Shown: positions 38,501-46,693, numbered from the stretch's first letter. The stretch: DNA of 64,000 nt from Streptococcus mitis (GCA_001560895.1 CP014326.1:632001-696000), one strand, 5' to 3'. Notes: generated by a model from the sequence alone, not told the origin. Numbers and translations are program-made.

Positions 38501-41500
38501 GCGATTGAAATTAATCAAAAACCAAATGGTGATGCAGTAGTAACGCCTAAGAAAGAAGATGGAAAACCATACCCACCAGGAACTAAGGTAGAAATCCCAG
38601 GTGAAGATAAAGATGGTAACCCAATTACAATCACCGTTACGATTGGCGATAATGGTTCAGGTGAAGTACCAAATGACAATCTTCCTAAGAAAGCTATCCC
38701 AGGAAAAGGAAAAGTAACAGAACCTAATAAGAACCCATCACAACCAGTTCCAGTTGAAACACCGGCTCATAAGACACCAACACTAGATGTTGAACAAGAT
38801 CCTAAGACAGGTGATGTAACAGTAACACCTAAGAAACCAGATGGCTCACCATTCCCATCAGGAACTAAGGTAGAAATTCCAGGTAAAGATAAAGACCACC
38901 CAATCACAGTCACAATCGGTGAAGACGGTAAAGGTAAAGTACCAAACAGTGAATTACCAGAAGGAAAAGTACCAGGAACAGGTAAGGTTACAGAACCAGG
39001 TAAACCAACGGAAGAAGTTCCAGTTGAAACACCAGCTCGTAAGATACCAACACTAGATGTTGAACAAGATCCTAAGACAGGTGACGTTACAGTAACACCG
39101 AAGAGACCAGATGGGTCAACATACCCACCAGGAACTACGGTAGAAATTCCAGGTAAAGATAAAGACCACCCAATCACTGTTACAATCGATGAAGAAGGTA
39201 AAGGTAAAGTACCAAATGCTGAATTACCAGAAGGAAAAGTACCAGGAACAGGTAAGATTACAGAACCAGGTAGACCAACAGAAGAAGTTCCTAATGTAAC
39301 AACACCGGCTCATAAGACGCCAACACTAGATGTTGAACAAGATCCTAAGACAGGTGATGTAACAGTAACACCGAAGAGACCAGATGGTTCAACATTCCCA
39401 CCAGGAACTAAGGTAGAAATTCCAGGTAAAGATAAGGATCACCCAATCACAGTAACAATCGGTGAAGACGGTAAAGGTAAAGTACCAAACAGTGAATTAC
39501 CAGAAGGTAAAGTTCCAGGAACAGGTAAGATTACAGAACCAGGTAGACCAGCGGAAGAAGTTCCAAATGTAACAACACCGGCTCATAAGACACCAACACT
39601 AGATGTTGAACAAGATCCTAAGACAGGTGATGTAACAGTAACACCGAAGAGACCAGATGGTTCAACATACCCACCAGGAACTAAGGTAGAAATCCCAGGT
39701 AAAGATGGTAACCCAATCACAGTAACAATCGGTGAAGACGGTAAAGGTAAAGTACCAAACAGTGAATTACCAGAAGGTAAAGTTCCAGGAACAGGTAAGA
39801 TTACAGAACCAGGTAGACCAACGGAAGAAGTTCCTAATGTAACCACACCGGCTCATAAGACACCAACACTAGATGTTGAACAAGATCCTAAGACAGGTGA
39901 TGTAACAGTAACACCGAAGAGACCAGATGGTTCAACATTCCCACCAGGAACTAAGGTAGAAATTCCAGGTAAAGATAAGGATCACCCAATCACAGTAACA
40001 ATCGGTGAAGACGGTAAAGGTAAAGTACCAAACAGTGAATTACCAGAAGGTAGAGTTCCAGGAACAGGTAAGATTACAGAACCAGGTAGACCAACGGAAG
40101 AAGTTCCAAATGTAACAACACCGGCTCATAAGACACCAACACTAGATGTTGAACAAGATCCTAAGACAGGTGATGTAACAGTAACACCGAAGAGACCAGA
40201 TGGTTCAACATTCCCACCAGGAACTAAGGTAGAAATCCCAGGTAAAGATGGTAACCCAATCACAGTAACAATCGGTGAAGACGGTAAAGGTAAAGTACCA
40301 AACAGTGAACTACCAGAAGGTAAAGTTCCAGGAACAGGTAAGATTACAGAACCAGGAAAACCAACAGTGGAAGTTCCAGTAGAAACTCCAGCTAAGGTAA
40401 CACCAGAAACACCAGTAACTGAAAAACCAGGTAAGATTGAAATTACTCAACAACCAAATGGAAATGCGATTGTAACGCCTAAGAAACCAGACGGTTCAAC
40501 ATACCCACCAGGAACTACGGTAGAAATTCCAGGTGAAAATGGCACACCAATCACAGTTACAATTGGCGACAATGGTTCAGGTGAAGTACCAAATGACAAC
40601 CTTCCTAAGAAAGATGTCCCAGGTACAGGAACAGTAACCGAACCTAACAAGAAACCATCACAACCAGTAGATGTAACAACACCAGCTCGTAAGACACCAA
40701 CACTAGATGTTGAACAAGATCCTAAGACAGGTGACGTTACAGTAACACCGAAGAGACCAGATGGGTCAACATACCCACCAGGAACTAAGGTAGAAATCCC
40801 AGGTAAAGATGGTAACCCAATCACAGTAACAATCGGTGAAGACGGTAAAGGTAAAGTACCAAACAGTGAACTACCAGAAGGTAAAGTTCCAGGAACAGGT
40901 AAGATTACAGAACCAGGAAAACCAACAGTGGAAGTTCCAGTAGAAACTCCAGCTAAGGTAACACCAGAAACACCAGTAACTGAAAAACCAGGTAAGATTG
41001 AAATTACTCAACAACCAAATGGAAATGCGATTGTAACGCCTAAGAAACCAGACGGTTCAACATACCCACCAGGAACTACGGTAGAAATTCCAGGTGAAAA
41101 TGGCACACCAATCACAGTTACAATTGGCGACAATGGTTCAGGTGAAGTACCAAATGACAACCTTCCTAAGAAAGATGTCCCAGGTACAGGAACAGTAACC
41201 GAACCTAACAAGAAACCATCACAACCAGTAGATGTAACAACACCAGCTCGTAAGACACCAACACTAGATGTTGAACAAGATCCTAAGACAGGTGACGTTA
41301 CAGTAACACCTAAGAAACCAGATGGCTCAACATTCCCACCAGGAACTAAGGTAGAAATCCCAGGTAAAGATGGTAACCCAATCACAGTAACAATCGGTGA
41401 AGACGGTAAAGGTAAAGTACCAAACAGTGAATTACCAGAAGGTAAAGTTCCAGGAACAGGTAAGATTACAGAACCAGGAAAACCAACAGTGGAAGTTCCA

Positions 41501-44500
41501 GTAGAAACTCCAGCTAAGGTAACACCAGAAACACCAGTAACTGAAAAACCAGGTAAGATTGAAATTACTCAACAACCAAATGGAAATGCGATTGTAACGC
41601 CTAAGAAACCAGACGGTTCAACATACCCACCAGGAACTACGGTAGAAATTCCAGGTGAAAATGGCACACCAATCACAGTTACAATTGGCGACAATGGTTC
41701 AGGTGAAGTACCAAATGACAACCTTCCTAAGAAAGATGTCCCAGGTACAGGAACAGTAACCGAACCTAACAAGAAACCATCACAACCAGTAGATGTAACA
41801 ACACCAGCTCGTAAGACACCAACACTAGATGTTGAACAAGATCCTAAGACAGGTGACGTTACAGTAACACCTAAGAAACCAGATGGCTCAACATACCCAC
41901 CAGGAACTAAGGTAGAAATCCCAGGTAAAGATGGTAACCCAATCACAGTCACAATCGGTGAAGACGGTAAAGGTAAAGTACCAAACAGTGAACTACCAGA
42001 AGGTAAAGTTCCAGGAACAGGTAAGATTACAGAACCAGGTCAACCAGCAGTTGAAGTTCCAGTAGAAACTCCAGCTAAGGTAACACCAGAAACACCAGTA
42101 ACTGAAAAACCAGGTAAGATTGAAATTACTCAACAACCAAATGGAAATGCGATTGTAACGCCTAAGAAACCAGACGGTTCAACATACCCACCAGGAACTA
42201 CGGTAGAAATTCCAGGTGAAAATGGCACACCAATCACAGTTACAATTGGCGACAATGGTTCAGGTGAAGTACCAAATGACAACCTTCCTAAGAAAGATGT
42301 CCCAGGTACAGGAACAGTAACCGAACCTAACAAGAAACCATCACAACCAGTAGATGTAACAACACCAGCTCGTAAGACACCAACACTAGATGTTGAACAA
42401 GATCCTAAGACAGGTGACGTTACAGTAACACCTAAGAAACCAGATGGCTCAACATTCCCACCAGGAACTAAGGTAGAAATCCCAGGTAAAGATGGTAACC
42501 CAATCACAGTAACAATCGGTGAAGACGGTAAAGGTAAAGTACCAAACAGTGAATTACCAGAAGGTAAAGTTCCAGGAACAGGTAAGATTACAGAACCAGG
42601 AAAACCAACAGTGGAAGTTCCAGTAGAAACTCCAGCTAAGGTAACACCAGAAACACCAGTAACTGAAAAACCAGGTAAGATTGAAATTACTCAACAACCA
42701 AATGGAAATGCGATTGTAACGCCTAAGAAACCAGACGGTTCAACATACCCACCAGGAACTACGGTAGAAATTCCAGGTGAAAATGGCACACCAATCACAG
42801 TTACAATTGGCGACAATGGTTCAGGTGAAGTACCAAATGACAACCTTCCTAAGAAAGATGTCCCAGGTACAGGAACAGTAACCGAACCTAACAAGAAACC
42901 ATCACAACCAGTAGATGTAACAACACCAGCTCGTAAGACACCAACACTAGATGTTGAACAAGATCCTAAGACAGGTGACGTTACAGTAACACCTAAGAAA
43001 CCAGATGGCTCAACATACCCACCAGGAACTAAGGTAGAAATCCCAGGTAAAGATGGTAACCCAATCACAGTCACAATCGGTGAAGACGGTAAAGGTAAAG
43101 TACCAAACAGTGAATTACCAGAAGGTAAAGTTCCAGGAACAGGTAAGATTACAGAACCAGGAAAACCAACAGTGGAAGTTCCAGTAGAAACTCCAGCTAA
43201 GGTAACACCAGAAACACCAGTAACTGAAAAACCAGGTAAGATTGAAATTACTCAACAACCAAATGGAAATGCGATTGTAACGCCTAAGAAACCAGACGGT
43301 TCAACATACCCACCAGGAACTACGGTAGAAATTCCAGGTGAAAATGGCACACCAATCACAGTTACAATTGGCGACAATGGTTCAGGTGAAGTACCAAATG
43401 ACAACCTTCCTAAGAAAGATGTCCCAGGTACAGGAACAGTAACCGAACCTAACAAGAAACCATCACAACCAGTAGATGTAACAACACCAGCTCGTAAGAC
43501 ACCAACACTAGATGTTGAACAAGATCCTAAGACAGGTGACGTTACAGTAACACCTAAGAAACCAGATGGCTCAACATACCCACCAGGAACTAAGGTAGAA
43601 ATCCCAGGTAAAGATGGTAACCCAATCACAGTCACAATCGGTGAAGACGGTAAAGGTAAAGTACCAAACAGTGAACTACCAGAAGGTAAAGTTCCAGGAA
43701 CAGGTAAGATTACAGAACCAGGTCAACCAGCAGTTGAAGTTCCAGTAGAAACTCCAGCTAAGGTAACACCAGAAACACCAGTAACTGAAAAACCAGGTAA
43801 GATTGAAATTACTCAACAACCAAATGGAAATGCGATTGTAACGCCTAAGAAACCAGACGGTTCAACATACCCACCAGGAACTACGGTAGAAATTCCAGGT
43901 GAAAATGGCACACCAATCACAGTTACAATTGGCGACAATGGTTCAGGTGAAGTACCAAATGACAACCTTCCTAAGAAAGATGTCCCAGGTACAGGAACAG
44001 TAACCGAACCTAACAAGAAACCATCACAACCAGTAGATGTAACAACACCAGCTCGTAAGACACCAACACTAGATGTTGAACAAGATCCTAAGACAGGTGA
44101 CGTTACAGTAACACCTAAGAAACCAGATGGCTCAACATACCCACCAGGAACTAAGGTAGAAATCCCAGGTAAAGATGGTAACCCAATCACAGTCACAATC
44201 GGTGAAGACGGTAAAGGTAAAGTACCAAACAGTGAATTACCAGAAGGTAAAGTTCCAGGAACAGCTAAGATTACTGAACCAGGTCAACCAGCAGTTGAAG
44301 TTCCAGTAGAAACTCCAGCTAAGGTAACACCAGAAACACCAGTAACTGAAAAACCAGTTGCACCAGTGACACCTGATACGCCAGTCAAACCTGACACTAA
44401 TGGAGGTTCTGGTCAAGATACACCTGCACCAGCTACTCCAACTCCAAATGCAGTTACTCCGAATGCAGATCAGGTAGATACTAAGACTACTGTTGATAAT

Positions 44501-44635
44501 GGAGCTAAGTCAAATGATTCTCAAAATGTATTGCCAAATACAGGAACAGAATCAAATGCTGCTCTTGCATCTCTAGGACTTCTTGGACTATTGAGTGGAT
44601 TTGGACTTGTAGCTCGCAAGAAAAAAGAAGACTAA
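32588..44635 (+). CDS. Giant LPXTG surface protein (4015 residues) with Rib-like, calcium-loop and 187-residue repeats
   Basis: A paralogue of the preceding gene. The YSIRK signal and first 290 residues or so are nearly identical. The head domain (about 300-560) is related but diverged (VYDVFFNNDG...SYQQQY, YAMHMHAKIK...TNQSYIMG). Ig-like units follow. Next come 169-residue units (about 860-1285) pairing a putative-Ig part (LPQGLKYENGKITGTT) with a Rib-like part (DGSSDTVNVPVTVKD). Four 123-residue units with DTDGDGIPDVTDPDDDNDG calcium loops follow (about 1286-1777). Then comes a long stalk of YPPGTKVEIPG modules including seven near-identical 187-residue units. It ends with LPNTG at 3982, a membrane helix and RKKKED. 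The last roughly 200 nt are identical to the second gene. It is probably a wall-anchored adhesin with an exposed head; the ligand is unknown. Confidence 0.85.
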   Translation: MENKSNSLNRIKRQQREKVLRFSIRKYSFGAASVAVAALMFLGARAASADSLVDKTSQLNTGVVNPKDKVDSPVDVAASTDNKVDAENQALTTAAPSASTVDKAKLKKVVEELNALLSTKLNLDESVVSPVKDRLQKGKEALESSELAQKDIDELVELLSKDVTVVSAAKEVTEVQVDKQADKTEKPADNLASQTSPEVSASEENQTVSTKKDSLKVSVDQLQAAVLELPEQETSKEVLEKANELLGLAQGVLENTTVSLTDVEDMTKRVKRMFNSVKNATTRLTSGARDSRNGKSMAQGTNFRANGEINQGALTNVKYFASVDPRENGGRRTINDNPEFTRNKTDIKATYVQDSEGKWIVYDVFFNNDGKKMTESSYQQQYYFQAPFNIMDPSNTVRDLRFTRYSPKNPNAGKKLSDGFEAFNQYGNTAYISNPWGQQYKIFNNDGYSFYDPSSGVTRNDQRKDVFKNNENDPTLNTLTKDKNGKYPKLSYYLGVKLGRESTNYAMHMHAKIKIRDNVTPQEAAQYGRVYAASTTSGWTTNQSYIMGATGSRLQNDPDAPKDPIKGLTVTKTVGDDAGDPINPVSSGYVKHGKNGTFPPGMNWTWKDNKSPSTAEAGVFKYKSIATYKDGSSSEDKNSGSDGTVTLNVKPKQPTITSSVANKKGLPGQQITVNVGTGVPNGSTVKLYDGNRVIGTGTTNGQTATVTVTEALPGNPIKAETVVTNANGTVTSDKSNPVTPTEAPDNQPPTLTISPASQNVVEGKTVTFTVTARDDKHVNFDPSDLTTKYGKRLITGNVSATPLTNTDTEQSRRITITTTAEDVGKTNTITFKATDNAGHAAKPVTFTFTVTSRDKIAPTITAGDATVTKNEPITPIPVTAVDNPGGVGMRDNNPIEVSNLPQGLKYENGKITGTTNAKTGFYTVKIKAYDKNNNSSEKTIRITVQEQASKYNPTGDTLTVNQGQPITDDAVKAKVKNYAPGTLTVQSKPTSTATAGNAGNAVVKVTYSDGSSDTVNVPVTVKDVTGPTITANDTTVTKNEPITPIPVTAVDNTGGVGMRDNNPIQVSNLPQGLKYENGQITGTTNAKTGFYTVRITAYDKNNTPSTKAIRITVQEQASKYNPTGDTLTVNQGQPITDEAVKAKVTNYGPGTLTVESKPTSTATAGNAGNAVVKVTYPDGSSDTVDVPVTVKDVTGPTITAESAIVTKNTPITPIPVTAVDNTGGVGMRDNNPIQVSNLPQGLKYENGQITGTTNAKTGYYTVKITAYDKNNTPSTKSIRITVQDQLAGTVTGKTVPEKTPVPANTKVVTPNRPGTTITTDKPVNGLTVDNGGNLVGTPTVDNWEPKEEERTVEIPVKVKNGDEEVVVDVPITIQRDTDGDGIPDVTDPDDDNDGIPDTEDANPKVADKLTGTVTGKTVPEKTPVPANTKVVTPNKPGTTITTDKPVNGLTVDNGGNLVGTPTVDNWEPKEEERTVEIPVKLKKGTEEVVVKVPVKIQRDTDGDGIPDVTDPDDDNDGIPDTEDANPKVADKLTGTVTGKTVPEKTPVPANTKVVTPNKPGTTITTDKPVNGLTVDNGGNLVGTPTVDNWEPKEEERTVEIPVKLKKGTEEVVVKVPVKIQRDTDGDGIPDVTDPDDDNDGIPDTEDANPKVADKLTGTVTEKTVPEKTPVPANTKVITPNKPGTTITTDKPVNGLTVDNDGNLVGTPTVDNWEPKEEERTVEIPVKLKKGTEEVVVKVPVKIQRDTDGDGIPDVTDPDDDNDGIPDEEEITNGTDPKTPTTQTPTIEITQQPNGNAIVTPKKPDGKPYPPGTKVEIPGKDKDHPITVTIGDNGSGEVPNDKLPKKAVPGKGTVTEPNKNPSKPVDVTTPAHKTPKLELDQDPETGDVTVTPKKPDGSTFPPGTKVEIPGENGPITVTIGEDGKGKVPNSELPEGKVPGTGKITEPGKPTEEVPVETPGKITPGAPTTEQPVAIEINQKPNGDAVVTPKKEDGKPYPPGTKVEIPGEDKDGNPITITVTIGDNGSGEVPNDNLPKKAIPGKGKVTEPNKNPSQPVPVETPAHKTPTLDVEQDPKTGDVTVTPKKPDGSPFPSGTKVEIPGKDKDHPITVTIGEDGKGKVPNSELPEGKVPGTGKVTEPGKPTEEVPVETPARKIPTLDVEQDPKTGDVTVTPKRPDGSTYPPGTTVEIPGKDKDHPITVTIDEEGKGKVPNAELPEGKVPGTGKITEPGRPTEEVPNVTTPAHKTPTLDVEQDPKTGDVTVTPKRPDGSTFPPGTKVEIPGKDKDHPITVTIGEDGKGKVPNSELPEGKVPGTGKITEPGRPAEEVPNVTTPAHKTPTLDVEQDPKTGDVTVTPKRPDGSTYPPGTKVEIPGKDGNPITVTIGEDGKGKVPNSELPEGKVPGTGKITEPGRPTEEVPNVTTPAHKTPTLDVEQDPKTGDVTVTPKRPDGSTFPPGTKVEIPGKDKDHPITVTIGEDGKGKVPNSELPEGRVPGTGKITEPGRPTEEVPNVTTPAHKTPTLDVEQDPKTGDVTVTPKRPDGSTFPPGTKVEIPGKDGNPITVTIGEDGKGKVPNSELPEGKVPGTGKITEPGKPTVEVPVETPAKVTPETPVTEKPGKIEITQQPNGNAIVTPKKPDGSTYPPGTTVEIPGENGTPITVTIGDNGSGEVPNDNLPKKDVPGTGTVTEPNKKPSQPVDVTTPARKTPTLDVEQDPKTGDVTVTPKRPDGSTYPPGTKVEIPGKDGNPITVTIGEDGKGKVPNSELPEGKVPGTGKITEPGKPTVEVPVETPAKVTPETPVTEKPGKIEITQQPNGNAIVTPKKPDGSTYPPGTTVEIPGENGTPITVTIGDNGSGEVPNDNLPKKDVPGTGTVTEPNKKPSQPVDVTTPARKTPTLDVEQDPKTGDVTVTPKKPDGSTFPPGTKVEIPGKDGNPITVTIGEDGKGKVPNSELPEGKVPGTGKITEPGKPTVEVPVETPAKVTPETPVTEKPGKIEITQQPNGNAIVTPKKPDGSTYPPGTTVEIPGENGTPITVTIGDNGSGEVPNDNLPKKDVPGTGTVTEPNKKPSQPVDVTTPARKTPTLDVEQDPKTGDVTVTPKKPDGSTYPPGTKVEIPGKDGNPITVTIGEDGKGKVPNSELPEGKVPGTGKITEPGQPAVEVPVETPAKVTPETPVTEKPGKIEITQQPNGNAIVTPKKPDGSTYPPGTTVEIPGENGTPITVTIGDNGSGEVPNDNLPKKDVPGTGTVTEPNKKPSQPVDVTTPARKTPTLDVEQDPKTGDVTVTPKKPDGSTFPPGTKVEIPGKDGNPITVTIGEDGKGKVPNSELPEGKVPGTGKITEPGKPTVEVPVETPAKVTPETPVTEKPGKIEITQQPNGNAIVTPKKPDGSTYPPGTTVEIPGENGTPITVTIGDNGSGEVPNDNLPKKDVPGTGTVTEPNKKPSQPVDVTTPARKTPTLDVEQDPKTGDVTVTPKKPDGSTYPPGTKVEIPGKDGNPITVTIGEDGKGKVPNSELPEGKVPGTGKITEPGKPTVEVPVETPAKVTPETPVTEKPGKIEITQQPNGNAIVTPKKPDGSTYPPGTTVEIPGENGTPITVTIGDNGSGEVPNDNLPKKDVPGTGTVTEPNKKPSQPVDVTTPARKTPTLDVEQDPKTGDVTVTPKKPDGSTYPPGTKVEIPGKDGNPITVTIGEDGKGKVPNSELPEGKVPGTGKITEPGQPAVEVPVETPAKVTPETPVTEKPGKIEITQQPNGNAIVTPKKPDGSTYPPGTTVEIPGENGTPITVTIGDNGSGEVPNDNLPKKDVPGTGTVTEPNKKPSQPVDVTTPARKTPTLDVEQDPKTGDVTVTPKKPDGSTYPPGTKVEIPGKDGNPITVTIGEDGKGKVPNSELPEGKVPGTAKITEPGQPAVEVPVETPAKVTPETPVTEKPVAPVTPDTPVKPDTNGGSGQDTPAPATPTPNAVTPNADQVDTKTTVDNGAKSNDSQNVLPNTGTESNAALASLGLLGLLSGFGLVARKKKED
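35186..36440 (+). repeat. 507-nt repeats (putative-Ig plus Rib-like units)
   Basis: GTAACTAAAAAC landmarks recur at 35186, 35693 and 36200, exactly 507 nt apart (169 residues). There are two full units and a partial third lacking the Rib-like half. Confidence 0.85.
36443..37918 (+). repeat. Four 369-nt repeats with calcium-binding loops
   Basis: Units begin at 36443, 36812, 37181 and 37550. Each 123-residue unit has an Ig/Rib-like part (EKTPVPANTKVVTPN) and ends in DTDGDGIPD...DDDNDGIPD loops of the thrombospondin-type-3 kind. The second gene has a single unit of this type. Confidence 0.85.
37930..44354 (+). repeat. YPPGTKVEIPG module array with seven 561-nt units
   Basis: The first part (37930-40435) mixes single B-type modules of about 270-280 nt, many with KDKDHPI. 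From 40436 there are seven nearly identical 561-nt units at 40436, 40997, 41558, 42119, 42680, 43241 and 43802. The same period as in the second gene shows common origin. Confidence 0.9.
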
Positions 44636-44734
44636 AAATTTAGTCAATTAAACATTCATTCTTTTGTATTGTAAAGACAAACTAGATTGGTTCTGGGAAT
44701 CGTGTTAGTCATAAAATAAAAAGAATGTTTAGAT

Positions 44735-44794
44735 AAAAAAAGCGAACAATACTAGGATTTTGTTAAACGGAATTCTAAGTATTGTTCGCTTTTT
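44735..44794 (+). terminator. Terminator of the third giant gene, abutting the hemW promoter
   Basis: AGCGAACAATACT (44741-44753) pairs perfectly with AGTATTGTTCGCT (44778-44790) over a 24-nt loop. It is flanked by A6 before and TTTT after. The 3' arm lies where the -35 region of the hemW promoter would be. Confidence 0.8.
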
Positions 44795-44795
44795 G

Positions 44796-44804
44796 TGGTA
44801 TAAT
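44796..44804 (+). promoter_or_regulatory. Extended -10 promoter of hemW
   Basis: TGGTATAAT, with no good -35. The -10 ends 7 nt before the hemW ATG, so the mRNA is predicted to be leaderless. Confidence 0.65.
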
Positions 44805-44811
44805 AATTACT

Positions 44812-45942
44812 ATGCAGAAAAAACCAACGTCAGCCTATGTGCACATCCCATTTTGTACCCAGATTTGTTATTATTGCGACTTTTCAAAGGTCTTCATCAA
44901 GAATCAGCCAGTTGATAGCTATTTGGAGCATCTGCTGGAAGAGTTTCGTTCTTATGATATTCAAAAGTTGCGAACTCTTTATATCGGTGGTGGTACACCG
45001 ACAGCCCTGTCGGCTCCGCAACTGGAGGTATTGCTGGATGGCTTGACTAAAAACTTGGACTTGTCAGTCTTGGAAGAGTTGACCATTGAAGCCAATCCTG
45101 GAGACTTGGATGCGGATAAGATTGCTGTTTTGAAAAATTCGGCTGTCAATCGTGTTTCACTAGGTGTCCAGACCTTTGATGACAAGATGCTGAAAAAGAT
45201 TGGGCGCAGTCATTTGGAGAAGGATATTTATGAAAATATCGACCGTCTGAAACTGGCTGGCTTTGACAACATCTCTATTGACTTGATTTATGCGCTACCT
45301 GGCCAGACTATGGACCAGGTCAAGGAAAACGTGGCTAAAGCCATTGGACTGGATATTCCCCACATGAGTCTCTATAGCTTGATTTTGGAAAACCATACGG
45401 TCTTTATGAATCGGATGCGACGTGGGAAATTGCCTCTGCCTAAAGAGGAACTGGAAGCGGAGATGTTTGAGTACATCATTGCAGAGCTAGAGCGAGCAGG
45501 TTTTGAGCATTATGAGATTTCCAATTTTTCCAAACCTGGTTTTGAAAGTCGCCACAATCTCATGTACTGGGACAATGCCGAATACTATGGCATCGGTGCT
45601 GGGGCATCTGGTTATGTCAATGGTGTTCGTTATAAAAATCATGGTCCCATTCGTCATTATCTCAGTGCGGTTGAGGAAGGGAATGCTCGTATCACAGAAG
45701 AGCACCTGAGTCAAAAAGAGCAAATGGAAGAAGAAATGTTCCTGGGGCTTCGCAAGAAATCAGGGGTTTCTATGGCGCGATTTGAGGAGAAATTTGGTCG
45801 GCCGTTTGAGGGACTTTATGGAGAAATTGTCAGAGACTTGGTGCAACAAGGTCTCATGCAAATAGAGGGTGACCGCGTGCGCATGACAAAGAGAGGTCTC
45901 TTTTTGGGAGACACCGTAGCAGAACGATTTATTTTGGAGTAG
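44812..45942 (+). CDS. hemW: Heme chaperone HemW (radical SAM, HemN-like)
   Basis: The protein has 376 residues. The radical-SAM cluster motif is C15-x3-C19-x2-C22 (PFCTQICYYCDF). It lacks the extra cysteine after the motif that true coproporphyrinogen dehydrogenases carry. It has the HNxxYW motif (HNLMYWDNAEYYGIGAGAS) tied to heme binding in HemW. HemW delivers heme to target proteins; what it serves in a streptococcus that makes no heme is open. The ATG at 44812 has no ribosome binding site and lies 7 nt after TATAAT. The thioesterase gene follows 4 nt after its stop, so hemW leads a four-gene operon. Confidence 0.93.
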   Translation: MQKKPTSAYVHIPFCTQICYYCDFSKVFIKNQPVDSYLEHLLEEFRSYDIQKLRTLYIGGGTPTALSAPQLEVLLDGLTKNLDLSVLEELTIEANPGDLDADKIAVLKNSAVNRVSLGVQTFDDKMLKKIGRSHLEKDIYENIDRLKLAGFDNISIDLIYALPGQTMDQVKENVAKAIGLDIPHMSLYSLILENHTVFMNRMRRGKLPLPKEELEAEMFEYIIAELERAGFEHYEISNFSKPGFESRHNLMYWDNAEYYGIGAGASGYVNGVRYKNHGPIRHYLSAVEEGNARITEEHLSQKEQMEEEMFLGLRKKSGVSMARFEEKFGRPFEGLYGEIVRDLVQQGLMQIEGDRVRMTKRGLFLGDTVAERFILE

Positions 45943-45946
45943 GATC

Positions 45947-46684
45947 ATGGGCTTAACTTATCAGATGAAAATGAAAATTCCTTTTGATATGGCTGATATG
46001 AACGGTCATATTAAACTTCCAGATGTGATTTTACTATCCCTACAAGTTTCAGGGATGCAGTCGATTGAGTTAGGAGTTAGTGATAAGGCCATTTTAGAAG
46101 ACTATAATCTGGTCTGGATTATCACAGACTATGATATTGAGGTAGTTCGTTTGCCTCGTTTTGCGGAAGAAATTACCATCGAAACGGAAGCTTTGAGCTA
46201 CAATCGACTCTTTTGCTACCGTCGCTTTACCATTTATGATGAAACGGGGCAGGAGCTTATCCACATGATGGCGACCTTTGTTCTCATGGACCGAGACAGT
46301 CGAAAAGTCCATGCTGTCGAACCTGAGATTGTGGCTCCTTACCAGTCTGATTTTGATAAAAAGCTTATCCGCGGACCAAAGTATGAGCTTTTGGAAGAGC
46401 CAGTCAGCAAGGATTACCATGTTCGTTTTTACGACTTGGATATGAATGGTCATGTCAATAACAGTAAATACTTGGACTGGATTTTTGAGGTCATGGGAGC
46501 GGATTTTTTGACCCAGTATATTCCCAAGAAAATCAACCTCAAGTATGTCAAGGAAGTGCGACCAGGTGGAGTGATTACATCGGCTGTTGAAGGGACTGGA
46601 TTGGAAAGCAAGCATGAAATTACAAGCGATGGAGCTACTAATGCCCAAGCCATCATCACATGGCAAGAAATAAAAAAGGATTAA
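45947..46684 (+). CDS. Acyl-ACP thioesterase
   Basis: The 245-residue protein has two hotdog folds. The first half contains DMADMNGHIKLPDVILL and the second the catalytic-type motif YDLDMNGHVNNSKYLDW (about 164-180), with the Asp/Asn/His arrangement of plant FatA/B-like and bacterial acyl-ACP thioesterases. It releases fatty acids from acyl-carrier protein. TTGGAGTAGG overlapping the hemW stop serves as ribosome binding site. It is the second gene in the hemW operon. Confidence 0.88.
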   Translation: MGLTYQMKMKIPFDMADMNGHIKLPDVILLSLQVSGMQSIELGVSDKAILEDYNLVWIITDYDIEVVRLPRFAEEITIETEALSYNRLFCYRRFTIYDETGQELIHMMATFVLMDRDSRKVHAVEPEIVAPYQSDFDKKLIRGPKYELLEEPVSKDYHVRFYDLDMNGHVNNSKYLDWIFEVMGADFLTQYIPKKINLKYVKEVRPGGVITSAVEGTGLESKHEITSDGATNAQAIITWQEIKKD

Positions 46685-46693
46685 AGAGAAAGT

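Noticed and set aside
14053-44354. CRISPR-like array of regular repeats
   Set aside because: All repeats are in-frame protein repeats of 348-561 nt without short direct repeats and unique spacers, and no cas genes are present.
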